A stretch of 45,363 nucleotides of DNA. Source: Rhodocyclaceae bacterium (lineage in GTDB: Bacteria > Pseudomonadota > Gammaproteobacteria > Burkholderiales > Rhodocyclaceae). Positions within the stretch are counted from its first letter, which is position 1. Every line of letters begins with the position of its first letter. The stretch covers positions 1-45,363 of the forward strand of contig JAGRGB010000213.1 of assembly GCA_020445745.1 (NCBI GenBank). The letters are read 5' to 3'. Under the pieces are notes generated by a model, which was given only the letters and a program-made list of their open reading frames with translations, was not told the DNA's origin and did not search any database. Positions 1 through 10,656 of the stretch are shown here, one piece after another. Made by a program: the position numbers and the translations under genes.

Positions 1-723
1 ATAATGTGTATTATGTAAACTCTGTGATTGGCCAGGGATGCGACATCCCGCGGTCGACGCTTGCACCGTGGCTGGCGCCTTGGGCGGCGTCCGTCCGCCA
101 GTTGCCCTGCCGCGGCGTGTGACCGCCGACGAAGACCCGTGGCAGCGAACCGGGCGCAGGAGCCCCGTTGCCAGCGAACGCGACATCGAAGTCGCTCAGC
201 CGGACGTTCTGCTCGTGACCTGCGAACCGCAGGGCATCGATGCCCGGCCAGGACGACGGGAAGGCGGTGAACGGGTGCCGTGGCAGGTCGTTCGAGATCG
301 GGCTCGTGAAGCGGTCCATCGCCGCCCCCGCGCAGAGGGCTTCGATCGTGACGCTCGCCGGCTGCCCGCCCGACAACAGGCATTCACCGTGCACAGCGAA
401 CGAAGATTGTCTGCCCGGGCCGGCCACAGAATGCGCTGCCGGCGTGCACATCCGAGTCAACCGGTTCACAGGAATCAAGTGACGTCGTTCACTTGTCCGG
501 CTGGCGTGCGGACGATGTAATGCGGATACCGCCCCTTGATCACCGGATCTCGCGATCGGGGCGATGGGCGCGACGCTCGAAGTCCGACGAATCGCAGCGC
601 GACGAGGACGCCGGAACGCGAGACAGGCGTTCGGCGCATGGGCCTGGTCGAGGTCCGGGAGCCATCCACCCGGCACGTGAAGCTGCCCGGACAACAACTG
701 TGACATATGCCGCGCGGCTCCGG
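1..723. other. region upstream of the eCIS operon, no convincing gene
   Basis: I find no convincing gene here. A - strand reading frame is open across the whole stretch (11-907), but so are several + frames, as expected in GC-rich DNA. The - strand portion around 20-400 has a protein-like run (for example PGIDALRFAGHEQ followed by LSDFDVAFAG) that resembles the end of a secreted beta-sandwich protein, so a decayed or small gene is possible but unproven. No ribosome binding site clearly marks a start. Confidence 0.4.
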
Positions 724-751
724 TTGAAATGCCGTAGTCGCCATCTATAGT
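724..751 (+). promoter_or_regulatory. candidate sigma-70 promoter of the eCIS operon
   Basis: TTGAAA at 724-729 and TATAGT at 746-751 are separated by 16 bases. Each hexamer differs from the sigma-70 consensus at one position. Transcription would start near 758 and leave a leader of about 150 bases before the sheath start at 906. The site precedes the first gene of a long co-directional run in which most junctions overlap, so it could drive the whole cluster. This is inferred from sequence only. Confidence 0.5.
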
Positions 752-905
752 CCCAGCATGGCATGCGATTCGGTTGGGCCGTGGCTTGTACGGGTGCTGC
801 GCTTGGTCGAGACCGTGTGCGTGCCGGAAGGTCTGCAACCGAGGGTCCGGCGCGGTGCCCGATGGTGGCCCGGTGCCGGCGCCCCATGGACGAGGAAGGA
901 TCATC

Positions 906-2492
906 ATGCCTGCTGCATTGAGCTATCCCGGCGTCTATATCGAAGAGGTTCCCAGCGGTGTGCGCACCATCACCGGCGTCGCCACGTCGATCACCGCCTT
1001 CATCGGGCGTGCACTGCGCGGTCCGGTCGATCGACCGGTGCGGGTCCAGAGCTTCGCCGAGTTCAGCCGGATCTTCGGCGGCCTGTGGCAGCCGGCTACG
1101 CTCGGCTACTCGGTCAACCAGTTCTTCCAGCACGGCGGCAGCGATGCGCTGATCGTGCGGGTGTTCAACGGCGCGGCGACCGACACCGCGACACTCACGC
1201 TGCCGACCGCCACCGCCACGCTGGTGCTCGAGGCGGCGAGTCCCGGTGCCTGGGGCAGCGCGTTGCGGGTGGTCGTCGATCACGCGACCCGCGACGCGTC
1301 CGACACCCTGCTGTTCAACCTGCGCATCGCGGAACTCGACCGCCCGGGCGGCAGCACGGTGATCGCGTCCGAGCAGCATCGCAACGTCTCGGTCGATCCG
1401 GCCAGCCAGCGCTTCGTCGACACGGTGCTGAACGAGCAGTCGGCGCTGGTCAACGTGCGCACGTCGGCACCGGTGGACGAGAGCCCGAACGACGGCACGG
1501 TGACGATCGCCGCCGGCGACGGTTCGGCGATCGCGCCCAACACCCTCGGCGGCAACGGCAGCGCCATCACCAATACCCAGGTCGATGGCGACCGCGCTGC
1601 GCGCACCGGGATCTACGCGCTCGAGCACGCCGATCTCGTCAACCTGCTGTGCATCCCGCCGCTCGAACGCGAGGTCGACATCGCCGACGCCACCTGGGCG
1701 ATCGCCGCCGCCTACTGCCAGGAACGGCGCGCGCTGCTGATCGTCGATCCGCCGTCCACCTGGACCGCGAGCCCCGCCACCGCGATCTCCACCGCCGAGG
1801 CGGGCGTCAATAGCCTGCGCGGCACGATCGGCAATGACGACGCGATCAACGCGGCTGTGTATTTCCCGCGCCTGCGCATGGCCGACGCGCTGTCGGAGAA
1901 CCGCCTGGCCGACTTCGCACCGAGCGGCGCGGTCGCCGGCATCTTTGCCCGCACCGACGTCCAGCGCGGGGTGTGGAAGGCCCCCGCCGGGCTGGGCGCA
2001 TCGTTCTCCGGTGTGCAGGGCCTGACCTACACGATGACCGACGCCCAGAACGGCGTGCTCAATCCGGTGGGACTGAACTGCATCCGCAGCTTCCCGGTGG
2101 CCGGCCACCTGGTGTGGGGGGCGCGCACGCTGGCGGGTGCCGACATGCTGGCGTCGGAATGGAAATACGTGCCGGTGCGCCGCTTCGCGCTGTTCGTCGA
2201 GGAGAGCCTCTACCGCGGCACCCAGTGGGTGGTCTTCGAGCCCAACGACGAGCCGCTGTGGGCGCAGATCCGGCTCAACATCGGCGCTTTCCTGCAGACC
2301 CTGTTCCGCCAGGGTGCGTTCCAGGGCGCCAGTCCGCGTGAGGCCTATTTCGTCAAGTGCGACGGCGAGACCACGACCCAGAACGACATCGACCGGGGCG
2401 TCGTGAACATCGTCGTCGGCTTCGCGCCCCTCAAACCGGCCGAGTTCGTCGTCATCAAGATCCAGCAGATGGCCGGCCAGGTCGAGCTCTGA
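906..2492 (+). CDS. contractile sheath protein of the eCIS
   Basis: This 528-aa protein forms the outer contractile sheath, which shortens to drive the inner tube through a target membrane. The N-terminus YPGVYIEEVPSG and the C-terminal segment (NIGAFLQTLFRQGAFQG, then DIDRGVVNIVVGFAPLKPAEF) are typical of phage tail sheath and Afp2-4-type proteins. A longer frame runs up to 774, but the ATG at 906 has an AGGAAGGA ribosome site just upstream and begins the family-typical N-terminus. It is the only sheath gene here, whereas Afp and PVC clusters carry three paralogues. The tube gene follows after 13 bases. Confidence 0.95.
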   Translation: MPAALSYPGVYIEEVPSGVRTITGVATSITAFIGRALRGPVDRPVRVQSFAEFSRIFGGLWQPATLGYSVNQFFQHGGSDALIVRVFNGAATDTATLTLPTATATLVLEAASPGAWGSALRVVVDHATRDASDTLLFNLRIAELDRPGGSTVIASEQHRNVSVDPASQRFVDTVLNEQSALVNVRTSAPVDESPNDGTVTIAAGDGSAIAPNTLGGNGSAITNTQVDGDRAARTGIYALEHADLVNLLCIPPLEREVDIADATWAIAAAYCQERRALLIVDPPSTWTASPATAISTAEAGVNSLRGTIGNDDAINAAVYFPRLRMADALSENRLADFAPSGAVAGIFARTDVQRGVWKAPAGLGASFSGVQGLTYTMTDAQNGVLNPVGLNCIRSFPVAGHLVWGARTLAGADMLASEWKYVPVRRFALFVEESLYRGTQWVVFEPNDEPLWAQIRLNIGAFLQTLFRQGAFQGASPREAYFVKCDGETTTQNDIDRGVVNIVVGFAPLKPAEFVVIKIQQMAGQVEL

Positions 2493-2505
2493 ACAAGGGG
2501 GATTC

Positions 2506-3030
2506 ATGGCACAGTTCAGCGTCAATGCCCAGCGCTTCGATCCGTACAAGAACTTCAAGTTCCGGGTCAAGTGGGACGGCCGCTACGTGGCCGGCATCAG
2601 CAAGGTGGGTGCGCTCAAGCGCAGCACCGAACTGGTCGAGCACCGCGAGGGTGGCGATCCATCCACCTCGCGCAAGTCGCCGGGTCGCACCAAGTTCGAC
2701 GCGATCACGCTCGAGCGCGGCGTCACCCACGACACCGAGTTCGAGAGATGGGCCAACAAGGTGTGGAATTTCGGCTCCGGCCTCGGCGCCGAGGTCTCGC
2801 TGCAGGATTTCCGCAAGGACATCATCATCGAGGTCTACAACGAGGCCGGTCAGCTGGCGCTGGCCTACAAGGTCTTTCGCTGCTGGGTGTCGGAATACCA
2901 GGCCACCGCGGACCTGGACGCCAATGCCAATGCGGTGCTGATCCAGACCATCAAGCTCGAGAACGAGGGCTGGGAGCGGGACTACGACGTCACCGAGCCC
3001 ACCGAGCCGAGCTTCACCGAGCCGGCCTGA
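2506..3030 (+). CDS. inner tube protein (gp19-like)
   Basis: This 174-aa protein is the Hcp/gp19-type subunit whose rings stack into the inner tube. The start NPYKNF-like segment (FDPYKNFKFRVKW), the middle HDTEFERWANKVW and the end IQTIKLENEGWERDYDV match the phage T4-like tail tube family in eCIS clusters. A ribosome site (GGGGGA) lies just before the ATG. One tube gene is present, while several characterised eCIS have two (Afp1 and Afp5), so this tube may be homomeric apart from the Afp7-like initiator at 13318. Confidence 0.93.
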   Translation: MAQFSVNAQRFDPYKNFKFRVKWDGRYVAGISKVGALKRSTELVEHREGGDPSTSRKSPGRTKFDAITLERGVTHDTEFERWANKVWNFGSGLGAEVSLQDFRKDIIIEVYNEAGQLALAYKVFRCWVSEYQATADLDANANAVLIQTIKLENEGWERDYDVTEPTEPSFTEPA

Positions 3031-3034
3031 GACC

Positions 3035-3751
3035 ATGGACAAGCCCTCTCCCGACCGCTGGCTGGCGGTTTGGGAGGCGGGCGCGCGGCGGCACCCGCTG
3101 GACCGTGCGCTGCTGCTGTTCGCGCTCGCTTCACCCGATACCCCGGTCGCCGAACTCGCCGATGCCCCGCTCGGCGAACGCAATGCGGCACTGATGGCCC
3201 TGCGCAGCGCCTGTTTCGGCGGGCGGCTGTCGGGCTGGTGCGGTTGCCCGGCGTGCGGCGAACGCATGTCGGTCGCGCTCACCTCGGGCGACCTGCCGCC
3301 GCCGCCCGCCGCAGACGGTCCGGTGGTGGTGGACGGCCACGGCTTCGCCCGGCCCACCAGCCGCCACCTGGCGATGCTGGCCGGCATCGACGATCCCGAC
3401 GCTGCCGCCGACGCTCTGCTGGCGGCGTGTGCGCTGCACCCCGCGGCCCTGCCCGACGATCGCACCGCACTGCGTCGGGCGGTGGCCGTCGCGCTCGACG
3501 AGGCCGACCCCTGGGCCGACCTGTCGCTCGATCTCGTCTGTCCGGCCTGCGGCGACCAGCAGGCGACCGCGCTCGACATCGCCGCACTGCTGTGGGAGGA
3601 ACTCGATGCCTACGCGGGCCGGCTGCTCGACGACGTCCATCAGCTGGCATGGGCCTACGGCTGGACCGAGGCCGAGATCCTGGCCCTCGGCGAGGCCCGC
3701 CGCGCCGCCTATCTTGCACGTACCAGCGGTGGCAGGAGGGTAGTCCAGTGA
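3035..3751 (+). CDS. T4-type baseplate/tail protein with split zinc ribbon
   Basis: A 238-aa protein that starts 4 bases after the tube gene. Two CxxC pairs, C71/C74 (CPACGE) and C169/C172 (CPACGD), lie about 95 residues apart and probably bind one zinc ion. The C-terminal helical part (DDVHQLAWAYGWTEAEILAL) followed by RRAAYL is the signature of the small T4-baseplate-like proteins found next to tube genes in eCIS loci. Those are thought to act in baseplate assembly or tube chaperoning. The family call rests on motif and position; the exact role is inferred. The stop overlaps the next start as GTGA. Confidence 0.75.
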   Translation: MDKPSPDRWLAVWEAGARRHPLDRALLLFALASPDTPVAELADAPLGERNAALMALRSACFGGRLSGWCGCPACGERMSVALTSGDLPPPPAADGPVVVDGHGFARPTSRHLAMLAGIDDPDAAADALLAACALHPAALPDDRTALRRAVAVALDEADPWADLSLDLVCPACGDQQATALDIAALLWEELDAYAGRLLDDVHQLAWAYGWTEAEILALGEARRAAYLARTSGGRRVVQ

Positions 3752-4566
3752 GCGACCTGTTCCAGCGCCTCGCCCGCCAGGTGATCGGCCCCGCGCCGCC
3801 GAGGCTGCGCGCCGACGCCGCCCTGCCCTTCGCGCCGCCACCGTCACCCGACGACGCGCCGCCGCCGCCATTGCGCGATGACGTCGCCGGGACGGCGCAC
3901 GGTCGCGGCGATCCGCCCCGGCCTGCGGAGCGGCGGCACGCGCCGCAGCTGCCGACAGACGAGCGGGTTGCCACCGACAAGGCGCGCGCCGCGCCGACGA
4001 TCGAGCACGCAGCGGCACCCACCGCGGCCGCCGCGACGCGCGAAGTGCCGGCCGTGGCGGAGCCCGCGCCGGCCGCGGTGCGAAACCCGCCGTTGCCCGG
4101 CGAGGGCTCGACGGCGGCGCCCGGCCGAGTCGACGGGCAGGCCCATCGACCCTCGGTGGCGGGCCTTGCAGCGCGGCTGCCGGACGCGCGTCGGATCGAC
4201 GCGCCGGACGATCCAGGCAGGGCCGGCAACGAAGCGCCGGCGACGAACCCGGCGGTCGAACGGCATCCAGGACCACGGCCGTCTGCCCTGCCCGCTGCGC
4301 TGCTGGCGCCGGATCGACCGCCGCACCCCCCCGCCGGGCCGCAGTCCGGCGAGCCGGCATCACGCCAGGCCAGGACCCCGCAGCGCCGCGACCGGTTCGA
4401 CGGTGCGAGCGCCGCCACCAGGACCGAAAACGAGGTCCATGTCCATATCGGTCGCATCGAAGTGACCGCGGTGCGCGACGCTCCCGCCACCAAGCCGCGC
4501 CGTGCGACGGGTCGCGCGCCGATGTCGCTCGATGAATACCTGGCGCGGCGACGGGAGGGGACATGA
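3748..4566 (+). CDS. proline-rich disordered eCIS protein with conserved C-terminus
   Basis: A 272-aa protein with a GTG start inside the stop of the previous gene (GTGA) and a GGAGGG ribosome site upstream. Residues of about 10-220 are Pro, Ala and Arg-rich and look disordered. The ends are conserved-looking: an N-terminal helix (SDLFQRLARQVIG) and a C-terminal motif VHVHIGRIEVTAV followed by MSLDEYLARRREG. Proteins with this layout recur at this position in eCIS clusters, and their function is unknown to me. A linker joining two structural parts through its two short end motifs is one reading. GC content and Pro bias are extreme even for this window. Confidence 0.7.
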   Translation: MSDLFQRLARQVIGPAPPRLRADAALPFAPPPSPDDAPPPPLRDDVAGTAHGRGDPPRPAERRHAPQLPTDERVATDKARAAPTIEHAAAPTAAAATREVPAVAEPAPAAVRNPPLPGEGSTAAPGRVDGQAHRPSVAGLAARLPDARRIDAPDDPGRAGNEAPATNPAVERHPGPRPSALPAALLAPDRPPHPPAGPQSGEPASRQARTPQRRDRFDGASAATRTENEVHVHIGRIEVTAVRDAPATKPRRATGRAPMSLDEYLARRREGT

Positions 4567-4649
4567 GCATTGCCGTGCAGCCACCGCGAGGACATCGCGT
4601 GACTTGGTCGCGGGAGCAGCGCTGCGCGTTGGCGAGGGCCGCACGATGA
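4563..4649 (+). CDS. 28-aa mini-ORF coupling two eCIS genes
   Basis: An ATG inside the previous stop (ATGA at 4563-4566) opens a 28-codon frame, MSIAVQPPRG to ARAAR, whose TGA overlaps the ATG of the Afp16-like gene at 4646. It fills the whole gap with 4-base overlaps at both ends, which would let ribosomes pass from one gene to the next by termination-reinitiation. Two similar mini-ORFs occur at 13241 and 13971. It may be only a coupling device; the peptide has no recognisable domain. Confidence 0.4.
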   Translation: MSIAVQPPRGHRVTWSREQRCALARAAR

Positions 4650-5949
4650 GCACCGCGCTCGCCATCGCCGGCGTCACCGCGGTGCTGCGCGACCGCCTCA
4701 ACGACGGGCTGGTCAACCACAACGTCGCCGCCATCACCGGCAGCACGGTCAATGTCACAGTGATGGCGCCGGACCGGGTGGTGCCGCCGAACGGCACCGA
4801 GTCGTCCGGGCTGAACCTGTTCCTGTACCAGGTGACGGCCAATCCGGGCTGGCGCAACGAGGGCCTGCCGTCCCACGATGCGGGTGGCCGCCAGCGCCTG
4901 AGCAACCCGCCGCTGGCGCTCGATCTGCATTATCTGGTCTCGGCCTACAGCGAAGGCGACCTGCACGCCGAGATCCTGCTCGGCTACGCGATGCAGCTGA
5001 TGCACGAGTTCCCGGTGATCAGCCGCGACATGATCCGCCGGGCGCTAAACCCGTCGCCGGACCTCGGCATCGTGCTGCCGTCGGCGTTGCAGGCGCTGGC
5101 CGAGTGCGGCCTCGCCGACCAGCTCGAACTGCTGCGCATCACCCCGGCGGCGCTCGACACCGAAGCGTCGTCGCGGCTGTGGACGGCGACCCAGGCGAGC
5201 CTGCGGCCGAGCGCCGCCTACCTGGTGTCGGTGGTGCTGATCGAGGCGCAACGGCCGACGCGACCGTCGCTGCCGGTGCTGACCCGCGGCGAGGTGGACC
5301 CGCTGTCGCTGCGCGATCGCGGCGTCGTCGTCAATCCGGACGTGCTGCCGCCGCTGCCGACGCTGACGGCGATCCTGCCGGACGGCGGGCAGCCGGTGAT
5401 GCGCCTCGACGAGACGGTGGTGCTGTCCGGTCACCGGCTGGACGGCAGCGGCCGTGAGCTGCGGCTGGCCAACGACCGCTTCGACATCGAGGCGACCGTC
5501 GCTGCCGCCGGCGGCAGCGACCCGGCGCTGATCGAACTGGTGATCCCGGCGAGCCGTGCCGCCGATTTTCCGGTGGGGGTCTATCAGGTGTCGGCGCGCC
5601 TGGTGCCGGACGGCGAGACACAGGCCCGTGAGACCAACCGCCTCGGCGCGGCGCTGGCGCCGAACATCACCAACCTGCCCCAGAGCATCGCCCGGGTCGG
5701 CGGCACGGCCCAGCTCACCGTGCAGTTCACACCGCAGCTGCGGGCCGGCCAGCGGGCCAGCCTGTTGCTGGGCACCCGGGAGATCGCGCCGCAGCCCTAC
5801 ACCGCGCCGACCGCGAGCCTCGACTTCGTCATCGACGACGCCCCGAGCGGCGATTTCCCGACACGGCTGCGGATCGACGGCATCGACAGCCCGATCATCG
5901 ACCGCGCCGCGACGCCGCCGCGCTTCCTCGACTTCACGGTGTCGATCAC

Positions 5950-5953
<4 letters not shown>
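4646..5953 (+). CDS. Afp16/Pvc16-like tail terminator (DUF4255)
   Basis: A 435-aa protein. The N-terminal 190 residues match the Pvc16 N-terminal (DUF4255) domain: STALAIAGVTAVLRDRL, then LNLFLYQVTANPGWRN and LALDLHYLVSAYSEGDLHAE. In Afp this domain caps the tube and sheath and sets particle length. The C-terminal half is made of beta-rich Ig/TIG-like repeats (LPDGGQPVMRLDETVVLSGH) and may decorate the cap. An in-frame upstream extension to 4502 exists, but the ATG at 4646 has a GGCGAGGG ribosome site and starts at the family N-terminus. The stop overlaps the ATPase start (ATGA). Confidence 0.88.
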
Positions 5954-7895
<1,942 letters not shown>

Positions 7896-7899
<4 letters not shown>

Positions 7900-8141
7900 G
7901 CCGCATCGTCCTTCACATCGACCGGCTGGTGCTCGACGGCATCGATCGTTGCGACGCCCGCGAGCTCGCCGAGGGGCTCGAGTCCGGGCTGCGCCGGCTG
8001 TTGGCGGATCCGGCGCTCGCCGACGCCCTGGCCGCCGACGCGGATCGTGTCGAGCTCGGGCGCCAGCAGCTCGGCGCGGCGGGTCCGCGCGCGGTGGGCA
8101 ACAGCGTGGCCGGCGCGATCGTACGGAGGATCGCACGATGA
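7896..8141 (+). CDS. 81-aa conserved eCIS small protein
   Basis: It starts at a GTG overlapping the ATPase stop, with AGGAGG just upstream, and ends with an ATGA overlap into the DUF4157 gene. The N-terminal stretch IVLHIDRLVLDGI followed by ELAEGLESGLRRLL is a recognisable small-protein signature in eCIS operons, usually right before DUF4157 genes. The C-terminal third is Ala/Gly-rich. Its position between the ATPase and the probable toxin suggests an adaptor or loading chaperone, but this is inference from context only. Confidence 0.65.
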
Positions 8142-10078
8142 ACATGCGCATCGCCCTCGACCCGGCCGCGGCGGCGGGTCGCCGCTCCGATCCCGTGCAG
8201 GCCCATCGTTCCGATCCGCTCGAACGCGAGGCCGAGCGCAGCGCATCCCGGATATGCGCGGACGCCACGGCGCGGTGGCGGGAGGCGCCGTTGCCGCTGG
8301 CCGGCGCCGGCGCCGGAGCGCCGCTGGCGCGGGCTGCCGAGGCCGTCGTGTCGCGCGCCCTCGGCGGCGCCGGCGAGGCGCTCGACCGGACCACGCGGGG
8401 CGACATGGAGGCGCGCTTCGGCCACGACTTCGGCACGGTGCGCATCCATCGCGGCGCAGCGGCCAGTGCTTCCGCGCAGCAGCTCGGCGCGCGTGCCTTC
8501 ACCCATGGCGAGCGCATCGTGTTCGGTGGCGGGCAGTTCGCGCCCGCCCACGCGTCGGGGCGCCGCCTGCTCGCCCACGAGCTCAGCCACGTCGTCCAGC
8601 AGCGCAACGGCGCGCAGCCGGTGATCCAGCGCGACGTCATCGACGACGTCCGCGACAAGCTCTCCTACGGCCTGATCGACTGGGCGATCACCGACGCCGA
8701 AGCCAACGACTCGCTGGCGCTGCTGGCGACGATCCCGGATGCCAACCTGCCGGCCGACCTGGCGCGGCTGGGCACCAAGTACGTCAGCCGCCTGCTCGAC
8801 AACCTGCCCGATGCGGCCAAGAGCGGCGACGCCTACCAGCGCGTGATCGCGGCGCTGGGCAGCAGCGGCACGATGGACTACGTCGACGAGCAGCTGAGCT
8901 ACGGGGTGTTCGACTGGGCGGTGACCAACGACGAAGTGGCGCGGGTGTTCAACGTGTTCACGAACCTGCCGGCGGGCGAGCGCGAACCGTTCCTGGTCGG
9001 ACTCGAGAAGACCGGCAAGCTCGGACGCCTGTTCGACAACGCATCCTACGGCCAGATCACCATGCACCTCGGGCCGTGGATGAGCAGCCTGACCGCGGGG
9101 CGGCTGACCAAGGACCAGCGCAAGGTGATGAAGGCGCTGGTCAAGCACGGACCGACCGATCCGATCGACCTGCTGCGCCAGGCCACCCAGCTGCGCTACG
9201 ACGTCACCGTCGCACCGAGCACCATCCCCGGCCGCAAGCCGGTGGCGTGGGACGCCAAGATGCTGCGCCAGACCTACCTCGCCCTCGACGACCTGCCGGA
9301 TGCCCACGTCGCCCGCAACGCGATGCTGCAGCGCTTCGGCCAGTTCGAGAAGCCGAGCACGACGCTCGCCAACGGCGAGACGGTGATCACCGCCGGCACC
9401 TACTACGAGCCGCAAACCGAACTGGCGGTCAACGTCAAGAAGGAAGGCGACGTCGCCTCGACGCTGATCCACGAGACCGGCCACGCGGTGGACGCCCAGA
9501 TGGGCTGGAGCACCGGCCCCGAGCCGGCCAAGCCGAAGCGCGGCGGCTGGAAGGAGTATGCCGGCCACGGCACCTGCGCCCACGAGATGGTCGACGACGC
9601 CAACGCCGGCATCAAGTCGAAGCTGAACGCCGCCCAGCGCACCGACGTCGAGAACGACATGGTCGCGGCGATGGGCAACCGCAGCGCCGCCTCGTTGAAG
9701 CGCGACATTCGCGGCCATGCCTGGTTTGCCGGGCTGGCGCGGGCGGACAAGGGCGAGGTGCTCGACGACCCGGCGCTGGAGGCGCTGCCGATCGGTCTCG
9801 AGAAGCCGTGGTTCACGGCGGCCGGTGGCGGCAAGCATCTCGGCGATCACGTCTACCAGGAGAGCTACCAGCCCACCTGGGTGCGCTACCGCCACGAGGC
9901 GCGCAACCGCCTGCTGACGAAATATCAGTTCCGTGACGCCGGCGAGTGGTTCGCCGAATGCTACGAGGCGTATTACGACCCGGGCAACAAGGTCAAGGGC
10001 GATCGCCTGAACAAGGTCGATCCCGACACCAAGACCTACTTCGACAACAACGTCGACACGCTGGCCACCAGCCGATGA
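8138..10078 (+). CDS. DUF4157-lethal-factor-like metallopeptidase, probable eCIS payload
   Basis: A 646-aa multidomain protein. Residues of about 80-160 are the DUF4157 'eCIS core' domain with its own zinc motif HELSH (147-151, in LAHELSHVVQQ). A repeated helical module follows: LSYGLIDWAITD near 175 and LSYGVFDWAVTN near 253, each ending in an LLDN/LFDN segment. The C-terminal domain has a second HExxH, HETGH (445-449), and a distal EWFAECYEAYY (603-613) followed by a PDTKTYFDN motif, the arrangement of the anthrax lethal factor catalytic domain (HEFGH ... EFFAEAF). DUF4157 marks eCIS-loaded toxins. I infer an injected protease with an unknown target. The N-terminal 50 residues are Arg/Asp-rich and may be the loading signal. 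Confidence 0.85.
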   Translation: MNMRIALDPAAAAGRRSDPVQAHRSDPLEREAERSASRICADATARWREAPLPLAGAGAGAPLARAAEAVVSRALGGAGEALDRTTRGDMEARFGHDFGTVRIHRGAAASASAQQLGARAFTHGERIVFGGGQFAPAHASGRRLLAHELSHVVQQRNGAQPVIQRDVIDDVRDKLSYGLIDWAITDAEANDSLALLATIPDANLPADLARLGTKYVSRLLDNLPDAAKSGDAYQRVIAALGSSGTMDYVDEQLSYGVFDWAVTNDEVARVFNVFTNLPAGEREPFLVGLEKTGKLGRLFDNASYGQITMHLGPWMSSLTAGRLTKDQRKVMKALVKHGPTDPIDLLRQATQLRYDVTVAPSTIPGRKPVAWDAKMLRQTYLALDDLPDAHVARNAMLQRFGQFEKPSTTLANGETVITAGTYYEPQTELAVNVKKEGDVASTLIHETGHAVDAQMGWSTGPEPAKPKRGGWKEYAGHGTCAHEMVDDANAGIKSKLNAAQRTDVENDMVAAMGNRSAASLKRDIRGHAWFAGLARADKGEVLDDPALEALPIGLEKPWFTAAGGGKHLGDHVYQESYQPTWVRYRHEARNRLLTKYQFRDAGEWFAECYEAYYDPGNKVKGDRLNKVDPDTKTYFDNNVDTLATSR

Positions 10079-10656
10079 GGAAGCCGATGGACATCGCCTC
10101 CGCCCCGACCACCGCCGACGCCGCCCTGCGCGCCCATGTCGTCGCCCGGGCGGGCGAGCTCGGCGGCGTGCCCCCAGCCGCGGCGATCGACATCGACTGC
10201 CCGCCGCTGCCGACGCCACCCGGCACGTCGCTGTTCCGGGCCGCCTGGCAGGACGCCGAAGGCGAACGGGCGCTGACCGGCCTTGTCGCCGGCGAGCGCA
10301 TCGTCAGCCACACGCTGGATGCGATCGCCGCTTGGTTCGATGGCTGGCGCACCGATGCGGTCGTGCTCCCCGACGCGGACGCCGCGGCCCGCGCCTGCGC
10401 CTTCCTGCTCGACGCCGATCGACGCCATCGCCTGGTGCTGGCGGCGGGTGATCCGGCGGCGGCGCAACTGGCGCCCGCCTACCGGGGCCGCGGCGGCGGC
10501 CTGCCGCTGGAGTTTCACTGGCGCGATCGGCACGGCCGGCTGGCCTGCGTGCGGATCGCGGCCGGCGCCGACGGGCGCTGGCGCTACGACATCCACCCGG
10601 TCGTCCACGGGCACCGCGGCGATCGGCGTGGCATCGCTGGAGGAGAGGGAAGATGA
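10075..10656 (+). CDS. hypothetical protein between two eCIS-linked peptidases
   Basis: A 193-aa protein I do not recognise. The ATG at 10075 overlaps the previous stop (ATGA). A second in-frame ATG at 10087 has GAGGAAG upstream and is also possible. The protein is soluble with no signal peptide or membrane segment. It ends in a beta-rich part (LPLEFHWRDRHGRLACVRI, then DGRWRYDIHPVVHGH). Its stop overlaps the subtilase start. Lying between the metallopeptidase and the subtilase, it could be a loading chaperone, an inhibitor that protects the producer, or an accessory effector. No motif decides between these. Confidence 0.6.
   Translation: MRKPMDIASAPTTADAALRAHVVARAGELGGVPPAAAIDIDCPPLPTPPGTSLFRAAWQDAEGERALTGLVAGERIVSHTLDAIAAWFDGWRTDAVVLPDADAAARACAFLLDADRRHRLVLAAGDPAAAQLAPAYRGRGGGLPLEFHWRDRHGRLACVRIAAGADGRWRYDIHPVVHGHRGDRRGIAGGEGR

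Noticed and set aside
11-907. 298-aa - strand frame before the sheath gene
   Set aside because: Its far end overlaps the sheath start and leader, it lacks a ribosome site, and other frames are also open. Only a short part looks protein-like.
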